Notes under the pieces: generated by a model
The model's database searches: none
What the model was told of the DNA's origin: nothing
The model's input: the letters and a program-made list of their open reading frames with translations, nothing else
Part shown: in pieces, positions 26,771 to 34,856 of the stretch
Layout: the number at the start of each line of letters is the position of its first letter
How positions within the stretch are numbered: position 1 is the first letter of the stretch
Source: Mycobacterium triplex
GTDB lineage: Bacteria; Actinomycetota; Actinomycetes; Mycobacteriales; Mycobacteriaceae
Direction: 5' to 3'
Assembly: GCF_000689255.1 (NCBI RefSeq)
Contig: NZ_HG964446.1
Coordinates: 635,330 to 699,329 of the forward strand
DNA: 64,000 bases
Translations under genes and position numbers: made by a program

Positions 26771-27280
26771 ATGACCGGCTCGATGATCAGTCGTACCTTC
26801 ACCAACGCAACGCATCCCGTGTCGGATTCGCTGACCCTGCTGGGTCATCTGATCAGTCGTTACGGGCTGGTCGTCGTCCTGGCCTGGATCGGCTTCGGCA
26901 AGTACGTGAAGATGGAATCCCGGGTGCTGATCGAACACAACCCGCTGATGAGCTGGGTGTACGACGTATTCAGCGTCACGACCGTTGCCTGCGGACTGGG
27001 GACGATGGAAATCGTTGCGGCCCTTCTCATTGCGGTGCGCCCGCTGTGGCCCCGCGTGTCGGCGATCGGCAGCGCGCTGGCGGTGGTGCTGTTCCTGGGA
27101 ACGTTGAGCTTTCTGTTCACGACGCCCGGCGTGGTCTCGACGCATGCCGCCGGCCTGCCCGTACTGTCGGCGCTGCCCGGCCAGTTCTTGCTGAAGGACC
27201 TGGTGCTGATCGGGGTGGCGCTATGGACGCTCGGCGACGCGCTGCGTGAACAGCGTTCCCCGAATGAGGCTTTTGGCTGA
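26771..27280 (+). CDS. DUF417 (YkgB/RclC-like) inner-membrane protein
   Basis: A 169-residue protein with four membrane helices (LISRYGLVVVLAWIGFGKY, LGTMEIVAALLIAV, AIGSALAVVLFLGTLSFLFTT, LKDLVLIGVALWTL). The order and the GKYVKMES...NPLMSW segment fit DUF417, the family of YkgB/RclC, linked in enterics to reactive chlorine or copper stress. It follows tetR by 49 bases and may be its target. Its last 60 bases overlap the convergent TetR gene. Confidence 0.82.
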   Translation: MTGSMISRTFTNATHPVSDSLTLLGHLISRYGLVVVLAWIGFGKYVKMESRVLIEHNPLMSWVYDVFSVTTVACGLGTMEIVAALLIAVRPLWPRVSAIGSALAVVLFLGTLSFLFTTPGVVSTHAAGLPVLSALPGQFLLKDLVLIGVALWTLGDALREQRSPNEAFG

Positions 27281-27829
27281 ACCCAGCGCGGCTTGGTAGG
27301 TCTGCGGCGCCAAGCTGTCCGCCTGCTCCGACAGCCCCCGGGTCAGTGCGCAGATCGCCTCGACCGTCGACCGGGTGTCGGTCTCGCCGGACAATGTCCC
27401 GTGTCGCCGCGCATCGTCGACGATCTCGAAGACGACGTCGTGCAGCGCCTTGGATCCGGGGGACTCCCGAGTACCGGCGGCACGCAACGCCCGCAGGAAC
27501 CCGGTCAGATACGGGTAGTCGCGGATCAGTCGTGTCGACTCGTCGAGCACCGCGTCGAGCCGGTCGCTGACGTACTGGTGCTGCGCGGCGGCCGCGCGCA
27601 GCCGCGGCGCGACGATCTCCTCGATCTCCTCTCCGGTTGCGCGCAACAGTTCGGATTTGTTCGGAAAGTAGTGATACAGACTGCCACTGGTCATCTCGGC
27701 CATGCGGGCGATCTCGCGGATGGTCGCCTGCGAGTAGCCGACCTCGGCCACGCAGCGCATCGCGGCGGTGATGATCCGGCGGCGGGTCTCCTCGCTGTCC
27801 GCTCCCACCGGACGCCCCAGCTGAGTCAC
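27221..27829 (-). CDS. TetR-family regulator, paralogue of the gene at 28604
   Basis: A 202-residue TetR protein. The GTG at 27829 is chosen because it overlaps the TRIC-like stop as GTGA and gives an N-terminus (TQLGRPVGADSEETRRRI) matching the paralogue across the TRIC gene. The recognition helix region ATIREIARMAEMTSGSLYHY is nearly the same as in that paralogue, so both probably bind the same DNA. Its 3' end overlaps the DUF417 gene by 60 bases. Confidence 0.85.
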   Translation of the reverse strand: MTQLGRPVGADSEETRRRIITAAMRCVAEVGYSQATIREIARMAEMTSGSLYHYFPNKSELLRATGEEIEEIVAPRLRAAAAQHQYVSDRLDAVLDESTRLIRDYPYLTGFLRALRAAGTRESPGSKALHDVVFEIVDDARRHGTLSGETDTRSTVEAICALTRGLSEQADSLAPQTYQAALGSAKSLIRGTLFTQRVAERP

Positions 27830-28524
27830 TGGTCGTCGGGGTGGCGCGTTCGCCGGCTGATCCGGATGCGCCACGCCTGCTTTCGCCGCGTCAGGTAATA
27901 GTCCGCGCTCACACTCTCACCGAGTCGCCAGCCACGCCATCTGGCAAGTAGGCACAGGCCCGAGCCGACGGCGATTCCCACCAATTCGCCCAGCGGCGCC
28001 AGCCCGTAACGCGACAGCAGCACCACGGTGCCGCTGGCCGCCACCGCGGGCGTCGCGTAGAGCGTGTTACCGCCGAAGATTGCCGGCGTGCGATTTACCG
28101 CCAGATCACGCAGCGCCCCGCCACCGACGGCGCTGATCGTACCGAGCAAAATTGCTGGGAGCCAAGACAATCCGGCCGCCAATGTCTTCTCAGCACCGGC
28201 CACCGCCCAGGTGCCCAGCGCCAGCGCATCGACAATCGGGTAGGTCACCGACCACACCCTCGCGCGCAGCGGGATCAGAAATGCAACCGCTGCACCCGCC
28301 AGAGCAACCACCACGTAGAGCGTGTCCGTCAACGCCACCGGCGGTCCGTGCTGCAACAGCGTGTCGCGGATCAAGCCGCCGCCGAGACCCGACAGAATCG
28401 CGAGCGCAACGAATCCGACTGGGTCCATGCGGAATTCGCGGGCCACGACCCCACCCAGCACGGCATTGACGAACACGCCGGCCAAGTCGATCGCGCGCGA
28501 AAACTCCCCCAACGCGAGGTTCAC
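27826..28524 (-). CDS. TRIC-like (YadS/UPF0126) cation channel protein
   Basis: A 232-residue protein with two repeats of three membrane helices (DLAGVFVNAVLGGVVAREF, LSGLGGGLIRDTLL, then ISAVGGGALRDLAV). The GGGxxRD motifs in both repeats identify the UPF0126/TRIC family of trimeric potassium-selective channels. The C-terminal tail is basic. Its stop overlaps the downstream TetR start by four bases, so the two are translationally coupled. Confidence 0.88.
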   Translation of the reverse strand: MNLALGEFSRAIDLAGVFVNAVLGGVVAREFRMDPVGFVALAILSGLGGGLIRDTLLQHGPPVALTDTLYVVVALAGAAVAFLIPLRARVWSVTYPIVDALALGTWAVAGAEKTLAAGLSWLPAILLGTISAVGGGALRDLAVNRTPAIFGGNTLYATPAVAASGTVVLLSRYGLAPLGELVGIAVGSGLCLLARWRGWRLGESVSADYYLTRRKQAWRIRISRRTRHPDDQ

Positions 28525-28552
28525 CGCCGCTCACCTCCGGATTCATCGGTCG

Positions 28553-28568
28553 GTCAAATATATTCGAC
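28553..28568. promoter_or_regulatory. 16-base operator-like dyad
   Basis: GTCAAATATATTCGAC matches its reverse complement at 14 of 16 positions. It lies in the 79-base spacer between the divergent TRIC-like and tetR genes, 35 bases before the tetR ATG, and its A/T-rich core stands out from the GC-rich surroundings. It is probably the binding site of one or both TetR paralogues. Confidence 0.6.
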
Positions 28569-28603
28569 GTTGTAGTGCGCCCGCGGTCGAAGGGTGGGCA
28601 AGC

Positions 28604-29251
28604 ATGCGCGCGAAGGCACAGTTGGGCCGCCCCGTCGGCGCCAGCGGCGAAGAGACGCGCCGCCGTATCGTCGCCGCGACCATGAAATGTGTGGCCGAGG
28701 TCGGCTACGCGCAAGCGACCATCCGCGAGATCGCCCGCATGGCCGACATGACCAGCGCCAGCCTGTACAACTACTTCCCGAACAAATCCGAACTGATCAA
28801 GGCAACCGTCGCGGCCAGGACCGACATCGCCATGCCCAGGCTGCGCGCGGCCGCCGAGGGCCCCGGCAACATCGTCGACCGGATCGAAGCCGTGCTCGAC
28901 GAATCGGGCCAATTGATGCGCGAGTACCCGGACCTGGCCGCGTTCGAGTTCGCGATCCGGGCGGAAAACGTTGTGGCGCCGGTCCGCCGGAAGGCCCGCG
29001 GGCAACCGAAGAACCCCGGATTCGAGGCATTCCGCGACATCATCGAGGGCGTCGTCGAGGACGCCCGCAGGCGTGGCGAGCTGGGTGACCATCCGGATTC
29101 GCGAGCTGTTGTGGCGGCGCTTTACGCGCTGGTCTACGGATTGACCGAGCTGGCGGCCACGCTGCCGCCGGGGGACTACCACGCGGCGCTGAGGTCGGCC
29201 AAAGTGCTGGTCAGAGGGGCTTTGTTCGGCGAACGACCGAAGACGCCTTGA
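28604..29251 (+). CDS. TetR-family regulator, upstream of the monooxygenases
   Basis: A 215-residue TetR protein. The ATG at 28604 gives MRAKAQLGRPVGAS, aligned with the paralogue at 27221-27829; upstream starts would run through the TRIC promoter. The DNA-binding segment ATIREIARMADMTSASLYNY differs from the paralogue at only a few positions. The C-terminal ligand domains are more divergent but end alike. The monooxygenase gene follows closely, and a three-half-site operator overlaps this gene's stop. Confidence 0.87.
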   Translation: MRAKAQLGRPVGASGEETRRRIVAATMKCVAEVGYAQATIREIARMADMTSASLYNYFPNKSELIKATVAARTDIAMPRLRAAAEGPGNIVDRIEAVLDESGQLMREYPDLAAFEFAIRAENVVAPVRRKARGQPKNPGFEAFRDIIEGVVEDARRRGELGDHPDSRAVVAALYALVYGLTELAATLPPGDYHAALRSAKVLVRGALFGERPKTP

Positions 29252-29269
29252 TACGATCAAGCGATTGAT
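29247..29269. promoter_or_regulatory. three-half-site operator before the monooxygenase operon
   Basis: CTTGAT-ACG-ATCAAG (29247-29261) is a perfect dyad, and ATCAA-GCGA-TTGAT (29256-29269) shares its right arm. Three half-sites are thus spaced nine bases apart in alternating orientation. The block begins at the tetR stop and ends 35 bases before the preferred monooxygenase start. A TTG inside it is less likely to be the start codon. Confidence 0.6.
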
Positions 29270-29303
29270 TATAGAGTCGACGCACGAAGAGCGGAGCCGG
29301 GAC

Positions 29304-31106
29304 TTGACCGAGACTGTTGGGTGCGCGTTCGACGTCGATGCGCTGCGGCGCAAGTATGCCGAGGAACGTGCGCGCCGATTGCGGCCCGACGGGATCGACC
29401 AGTACGTGGAGATCGCCGGTGAGTTCGCGCGGTATGCCGAAGATCCCTGGGTCGACCAGGAATTCGCCCGAGAGCCCCGCACCGACGAGGTCGACGTGGC
29501 GATTGTGGGCGCCGGCTTCGGCGGCCTGCTGACCGGGGCGCGGCTGCATGAACTCGGCGTGCGAAGCGTGCGGTTGATCGACCGGGCGGCCGACGTGGGC
29601 GGCACCTGGTACTGGAATCGGTATCCGGGGATCGCCTGCGATGTCGAGTCCTACGTGTACATCCCGCTGCTGGAGGAACTCGGCTACATCCCGGTGGAGA
29701 AATACGCCAAGGGCGCGGAGATCTTCGCCCACTGCCAGCGCATCGCCGAAAAATACGACCTGTACCGCGACGCGTGCCTGCGCACCGAGGTGCAGGAGAT
29801 TCGTTGGGATGCAACCGAATCCCGGTGGATGATACGCACCAACCGCGGCGACGAGATGCGGGCCAAGTTCGTTTCGATGGCAAACGGGTATCAAGCCAAG
29901 CCCAAACTGCCGGGCATCCCGGGGCTCGGGTCGTTTCGCGGTCACACGTTTCACACCAGCCGCTGGGATTACCGCTACACCGGCGAGAAGCTGGAGAACC
30001 TCGCCGGTCTGCGCGTCGGGATCATCGGCACCGGCGCGACGGCGGTCCAATGCGTGCCGCATCTGGGCGCCGCCGCGCGGCACCTCTACGTCTTCCAGCG
30101 CACCCCGTCGTCGGTCGATGTGCGCGCCAACGCGGCTACGGATCCTCAGTGGGTCAACACCTTACAGCCCGGCTGGCAACGCCGTCGCATCCAGAACTTT
30201 CAGATCTTGACCGCCGGCGGGCAGGCATCCGAGGATCTGGTCGCCGATGCCTGGACGAGCATCACCCGCAAGCTCCCGGTGATGCGTCACGACGGCCCGG
30301 ATCTCCAAGGGTCGGTGGATCCGGAGCAGCGCGGCCGCGACATCGAGCTCGCGGACTTCGCCAAGATGGAGGAGATCCGGGCGCGGGTCGACGAGATCGT
30401 CACCGACCGCGCCACCGCCGAGGCGCTCAAACCCTGGTATGGGTATTTCTGCAAGCGCCCCTGCTTCCACGACGAATACCTGCAAACCTTCAACCGCGAC
30501 AACGTGACGCTCGTCGACACGCGCGGTCGCGGTGTGGAGCAAATCACCGAGTCCGGCGTCGTCGTCGACGGCGTGGTCTACGAGCTCGACTGCCTGATCT
30601 TCGCAACGGGTTTCGAGGTGGGCACCGACTACAGCCGGCGTACCGGCTTCGAACTGATCGGCCGCCAGGGGGTGAGCCTGACCGAGCGCTGGAGTGACGG
30701 CGTACGCACCTTTCACGGCTTGTGCGCCAACGGATTTCCGAACTGCTTCATCGAAAGCATCTCCCAGGCGGGACTGACGGTCAACTTCCCGTACCTGCTT
30801 GACGTCCAAGCCACCCATGCCGCCTGGATCATCGCGTGGGCCCTCGAGAACGGCGCCACCGAGGTCGAGGCGTCGATTGCCGCCGAAGCCGCGTGGGTCG
30901 ACACGGTGGTGGCCCGCTCGACCGCGACCGCCGAGCGGGCCAAGACCTGCACGCCCGGTTACTACAACCGCGAGGGCAAGGCGGACGCCAAGACCCGACA
31001 GGGCAGTTTCTTCTTCGGCACGCCCACCGAATACGCCGACATCCTGGAGGCCTGGCGGGCCCAGGGCGACATGGCCGGCCTCGAGATTCGCCGGGCCGGC
31101 CGGTGA
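29304..31106 (+). CDS. Baeyer-Villiger-type flavin monooxygenase (BVMO 1)
   Basis: A 600-residue class B flavoprotein monooxygenase. The FAD loop GAGFGG is at residues 69-74, the BVMO fingerprint FRGHTFHTSRWDY near 210, the NADPH loop GTGATAVQ near 235, and a late ATGFEV. I prefer the TTG at 29304, preceded by GGAG, giving an N-terminus (FDVDALRRKYAEERARRLR) usual for this group. A TTG at 29265 is the alternative. Such enzymes insert oxygen next to a ketone, making esters or lactones, for example of steroids or cyclic ketones. GTGA overlap with BVMO 2 shows coupling. Confidence 0.9.
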   Translation: MTETVGCAFDVDALRRKYAEERARRLRPDGIDQYVEIAGEFARYAEDPWVDQEFAREPRTDEVDVAIVGAGFGGLLTGARLHELGVRSVRLIDRAADVGGTWYWNRYPGIACDVESYVYIPLLEELGYIPVEKYAKGAEIFAHCQRIAEKYDLYRDACLRTEVQEIRWDATESRWMIRTNRGDEMRAKFVSMANGYQAKPKLPGIPGLGSFRGHTFHTSRWDYRYTGEKLENLAGLRVGIIGTGATAVQCVPHLGAAARHLYVFQRTPSSVDVRANAATDPQWVNTLQPGWQRRRIQNFQILTAGGQASEDLVADAWTSITRKLPVMRHDGPDLQGSVDPEQRGRDIELADFAKMEEIRARVDEIVTDRATAEALKPWYGYFCKRPCFHDEYLQTFNRDNVTLVDTRGRGVEQITESGVVVDGVVYELDCLIFATGFEVGTDYSRRTGFELIGRQGVSLTERWSDGVRTFHGLCANGFPNCFIESISQAGLTVNFPYLLDVQATHAAWIIAWALENGATEVEASIAAEAAWVDTVVARSTATAERAKTCTPGYYNREGKADAKTRQGSFFFGTPTEYADILEAWRAQGDMAGLEIRRAGR

Positions 31107-32674
31107 AGTACCTACTCGGCCGGGCCCGGGCGGCGACTCGGCGTCGACGCTCACCCAGGGTCGCGATCATCGGCGCCGGATTCGGCGGGCTGGGCGCGGC
31201 GGTCGCGCTGCGCCGGGCCGGCATCGACGACCTGGTGATCATCGAGGCCGGCGACGGCGTCGGAGGCACCTGGCGGCGCAACACCTATCCGGGCGCCGCA
31301 TGCGATGTCCAAAGCCACCTGTACTCGTTTTCGTTCGCGCCCAACAAATCCTGGAGCCGAACCTATGCTCGGCAGCCCGAGATTCTCGCCTACCTGGAGT
31401 CGGTGGCCGACGACTTCGATCTGCGCCGTCACCTACGGCTCAACACCAGGGTGCGCTCGGCGGTATGGAATGCGGACACCTGGAGCTGGGAGTGTCTGCT
31501 GGAACGCGACGGCCGCACCGGCACGCTGAGCGCCGACGTGGTGGTCTGCGCCGTTGGGCTGTTCGGCTCGCTGAAGCTGCCCGATATCACCGGTTTGACC
31601 GATTTCGGTGGCTCCGTCATGCACACCGCAGGGTGGGATCACGGCTTCGCGCCGGCGGACAAGAAGGTGGCGGTGATCGGCACCGGCGCCAGCGCGATTC
31701 AGCTTGTCCCCGAACTGGCCAAGGCCGCCGCAGGGGTGACGGTTTTTCAGCGTTCCCCGCCATGGATGGTCCCCAAAGACGACCGGCCATACAGCGCAAC
31801 CGAATTGGCGCAATTCCGGCGCAACCCGCTGGCGGTACGTCGCGCTCGCTGGCAGATTTGGAAACTGCTGCACGACAACACCGCAACCTTCGCGGACGAC
31901 CCGGTGGTCGCCGACCGCACCCGGATCGCCACGTCTTTTCTGGAGCGCACCGTGGCCGACGCCGGGCTGCGCCGCGCCCTGACGCCGGACTATCCGTTCC
32001 GCTGTAAGCGGGTGCTGCTCGGCGACGACTACTACCGGGCGTTGCAACAGGACAATGTCGCGCTCGTCACGGACCCGATCGACCGGATCACCGAGACGTC
32101 GGTCGTCACCACCGCCGGTGAGGTGGTCGACGTCGACGCGATCGTGCTGGCGACCGGATTCGAGACGTCGCATTATCTGTCGGGCATCGAGGTGGTCGGA
32201 AGCGGCGGGCAGCGCCTGCACGAGCGGTGGGGCGAGGATCCCAGCGCGTACCTGGGCGTCGCGGTCGCGGGGTTCCCGAACTTCTTCATGCTGTACGGCC
32301 CCAACACCAACCAGGGCGGCAACTCGATCGTCTACATCCTGGAGGCCGGTGCGCGCCTGGTGACCAGCGCGGTCACCCGGCTGGCGCGCCGCGGCGGCTA
32401 CCTCGAGGTGCGCCCCGAGGCCGAAAAGCGCTACAACGACCGGCTTTCCGCCGACTTGGAGCGCACCATCTGGACCCAGTGCGACAGCTACTTTCGCTCG
32501 CCGACGGGCCGGATCGTCACCCAGTGGCCGCACACCGCGCTGGAATACGCGCGCCGGACCTGGCGGCTGCGACCCCGAGACTGGTCGCACCGCACCGGTG
32601 CGCCTCCGGCGGCCGGACGCCGGCTAGCCGATGCCGAAATCGATTACCCCGCGGATCAATTCACCGGCGGCTAG
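31103..32674 (+). CDS. Baeyer-Villiger-type flavin monooxygenase (BVMO 2)
   Basis: A 523-residue monooxygenase starting with GTG in a GTGA overlap with BVMO 1. The FAD loop is GAGFGG near residue 25, the fingerprint-like block FGGSVMHTAGWDH near 175, the NADPH loop GTGASAIQ near 198, and the C-terminus has NTNQGG. It is shorter at the N-terminus than BVMO 1 and belongs to a different subgroup. The last 51 bases overlap the convergent alcohol dehydrogenase gene. A paired pathway (alcohol to ketone to ester) is plausible with that dehydrogenase. Confidence 0.88.
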   Translation: MKYLLGRARAATRRRRSPRVAIIGAGFGGLGAAVALRRAGIDDLVIIEAGDGVGGTWRRNTYPGAACDVQSHLYSFSFAPNKSWSRTYARQPEILAYLESVADDFDLRRHLRLNTRVRSAVWNADTWSWECLLERDGRTGTLSADVVVCAVGLFGSLKLPDITGLTDFGGSVMHTAGWDHGFAPADKKVAVIGTGASAIQLVPELAKAAAGVTVFQRSPPWMVPKDDRPYSATELAQFRRNPLAVRRARWQIWKLLHDNTATFADDPVVADRTRIATSFLERTVADAGLRRALTPDYPFRCKRVLLGDDYYRALQQDNVALVTDPIDRITETSVVTTAGEVVDVDAIVLATGFETSHYLSGIEVVGSGGQRLHERWGEDPSAYLGVAVAGFPNFFMLYGPNTNQGGNSIVYILEAGARLVTSAVTRLARRGGYLEVRPEAEKRYNDRLSADLERTIWTQCDSYFRSPTGRIVTQWPHTALEYARRTWRLRPRDWSHRTGAPPAAGRRLADAEIDYPADQFTGG

Positions 32675-33787
32675 GTCGGAGTAGGCTTCGTTGATCTCGT
32701 CGAGCCCGTAGCGTTTGGTGATCATTTCGTCGAGGAGCAGTTGGCCCGACTCGTACATCGTGGCCAGCAGCGCAATGTCGCTCTTGGGGTTGCAGGAGCC
32801 GAACACGGTGCCGCACAACGTCTTGTTCATCAGGATGAAGTCCTGCAGCGTGACGTCGATGGAGCTGGTTGCCGGCATGGGCAAACCGGTGAGCACACAC
32901 GTGCCGCCCTTACGAGTCAGCGCCAGCGCCGCCCCCACGTCGGCCGCGCCGATCATCGACACAGACACAACGACCGCATCGGCCATCACCCCGCGGGTCA
33001 GCTCACGCACGTGATCGATCGCCTCGGCCGCCGTCGCCGCCTGGTGCGTCGCGCCGAAAGTCCGCGCCGACTCGCGCTTGAACTCGATCGGATCGACCGC
33101 GACGATGCGGGCCGCACCGCTGATCCGGGCGCCCTGAACGGCAGCGGTACCGATCCCGCCGACGCCGATCACCACCACCGTGTCACCGCCGCGCACGTTG
33201 GCGCGCCGCGCCGCCGAGCCGTACCCGGTGGGAACCGCGCACGCCAGCAGCGCGGCGGGCACCAGCGGGAAGTTCGGGTCGATCTTGACCAGTGAATTCG
33301 CCGACACGACGGTGTGTTCGGCGAACGCCCCGATCTTGGATACGTGCCCGAGATCTCGCCCGTCGGCGCTGTGATGGCGAAAGGTGCCGTCGGTGGGCAT
33401 GCCCGGCGCCAACGTCCCGGACCCGGTGTCGCACAGATACTCCATTCCCGAAGCGCACCAACGACATTGACCACACACCGCGACGAACGACGTCACCACG
33501 TGATCGCCCGGCGCGAAGCCGGTGACCCCGTCGCCGACCTCCACCACCACACCGGAGCCTTCATGCCCGCCGATGGTCGGCGACATCGCCGGCAGCCCGA
33601 GCGAGCGCAGCACATCCGGCGGTGCGGCCAGCCTTCCCTGCCGGATGTGTTCGTCGGAGTGGCACAGCCCGGTGGCGGCCAGCCGCAACAGAACCTCGCC
33701 GGCGCGCGGTGGATCCAGTTCGAACTCCTCGACCGACCACGGACGCCCGTACTCGTAGAGGATCGCCGCGCGGCTTCGCATCGACAT
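32624..33787 (-). CDS. zinc alcohol dehydrogenase (class III/NDMA-type-like)
   Basis: A 387-residue medium-chain dehydrogenase. Catalytic zinc ligands are Cys in GLCHSD, His-Glu in GGHEG and Cys in LLACAVPTG. The structural zinc lobe CGQCRWC...YLC is intact, and the NAD loop is GVGGIGTAAV. It should oxidise a primary or secondary alcohol to aldehyde or ketone. It is convergent with the two monooxygenases (51-base overlap) and divergent from the FUSC gene. Confidence 0.9.
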   Translation of the reverse strand: MSMRSRAAILYEYGRPWSVEEFELDPPRAGEVLLRLAATGLCHSDEHIRQGRLAAPPDVLRSLGLPAMSPTIGGHEGSGVVVEVGDGVTGFAPGDHVVTSFVAVCGQCRWCASGMEYLCDTGSGTLAPGMPTDGTFRHHSADGRDLGHVSKIGAFAEHTVVSANSLVKIDPNFPLVPAALLACAVPTGYGSAARRANVRGGDTVVVIGVGGIGTAAVQGARISGAARIVAVDPIEFKRESARTFGATHQAATAAEAIDHVRELTRGVMADAVVVSVSMIGAADVGAALALTRKGGTCVLTGLPMPATSSIDVTLQDFILMNKTLCGTVFGSCNPKSDIALLATMYESGQLLLDEMITKRYGLDEINEAYSDLAAGELIRGVIDFGIG

Positions 33788-33830
33788 TCGGCCTTTCGTG
33801 AACTCGCGGGTTGTGCTGGGCTAGGCAAGC

Positions 33831-34853
33831 GTGAGGACTGCTTCGCTTACCAGGACGATAGACAGCGGCGTTGCGGCTGTTCAACGTTTGCGTGACGTGT
33901 TGTGGGCGATCGCCGAAGCGTCGGTCGCCGCGGGCCTGGCGTGGTACATCGCCCATGACGTGCTGGGCCACCCGGACCCGTTCTTCGCGCCGATCGCCGC
34001 GGCGGTGTGCGTGTCGGCGAGCAATGTGTTCCAAGCGCAACGGGCGGTGCAGAACATTGTCGGTGTGGCACTGGGGATCTGCCTGGGTGCCACCGTGCAG
34101 CAACTGTTCGGCACCGAGTGGATTGCCATGGCCGCCACGGTATTTGCCGCATTGTGCGTCGCGGTGCTGTTCGGGCAGGGCATCCTGGCCCGCGACTTGA
34201 CCTTCGCCAACCAAACCGCCGGCTCCGCGATTTTGGTCATGGCGCTCTCGGTCGGCACCGACAGCGTGTTCCAACGCCTGCAGGAGGCACTGATCGGTGG
34301 CGGAGTGGCGCTGGTGTTGAGCATCGTGGTGTTCCCACCCGACCCGCATACCGCGCTGCGCGACGCCCGGGTCGGGGTATACGCCGCCCTGCACGACCTG
34401 CTCGCCGAGACCGAGGACCGGGTCGGCGGTACCGCGTCGATCGCGTCGGGCTGGCAGGACGCAAGCGTCGACCGGCTGCACGAACGGCTGGAGGTACTCA
34501 CCAAGGCCCGCACGCACGCCCGGCATCTCGCGTTGATCGCGCCGCGACGATGGGCCGAACGCGACGCCGTACGAGACGCGGATCGGCAAGGCGCGCAGGT
34601 GGCCTTGCTGGCCGGCTCGCTGCTGTATCTGGCGCGCGCGGTGACGGCCGCCAGCGGTTCGCTTCCCCCACCGGTACACGCCGCGATCGGGGACCTCGCG
34701 GTCGGATTGACCCTCACCGAGCCGGATCCCGACGCGGCGAGTACCCGCGTCGCCGCCGCCCGCGCCAGCGTCGCCGCGGACGACTCGGCGCTTGCCGCCG
34801 TCCTCCAAACCTGTGTCGAGGACCTACAACTCGTGATCGACCTGCGGCACTAG
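33831..34853 (+). CDS. FUSC/aromatic-acid-exporter-like membrane protein
   Basis: A 340-residue protein with a GTG start. Five or six membrane segments fill residues 25-165 (for example FFAPIAAAVCVSASNVFQA, IVGVALGICLGATVQQLF, AATVFAALCVAVLFGQG, GGGVALVLSIVVFPPD), followed by a helical cytoplasmic domain. This is the FUSC half-unit architecture seen in putative efflux proteins for aromatic acids or fusaric acid. The adjacent catabolic genes make export of an acid plausible; no substrate can be assigned. Confidence 0.82.
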   Translation: MRTASLTRTIDSGVAAVQRLRDVLWAIAEASVAAGLAWYIAHDVLGHPDPFFAPIAAAVCVSASNVFQAQRAVQNIVGVALGICLGATVQQLFGTEWIAMAATVFAALCVAVLFGQGILARDLTFANQTAGSAILVMALSVGTDSVFQRLQEALIGGGVALVLSIVVFPPDPHTALRDARVGVYAALHDLLAETEDRVGGTASIASGWQDASVDRLHERLEVLTKARTHARHLALIAPRRWAERDAVRDADRQGAQVALLAGSLLYLARAVTAASGSLPPPVHAAIGDLAVGLTLTEPDPDAASTRVAAARASVAADDSALAAVLQTCVEDLQLVIDLRH

Positions 34854-34856
34854 GTG

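Noticed and set aside
29265..29303. TTG at 29265 as the start of the first Baeyer-Villiger monooxygenase
   Set aside because: It lies inside the three-half-site operator without a ribosome site; the TTG at 29304 has GGAG and a family-like N-terminus.
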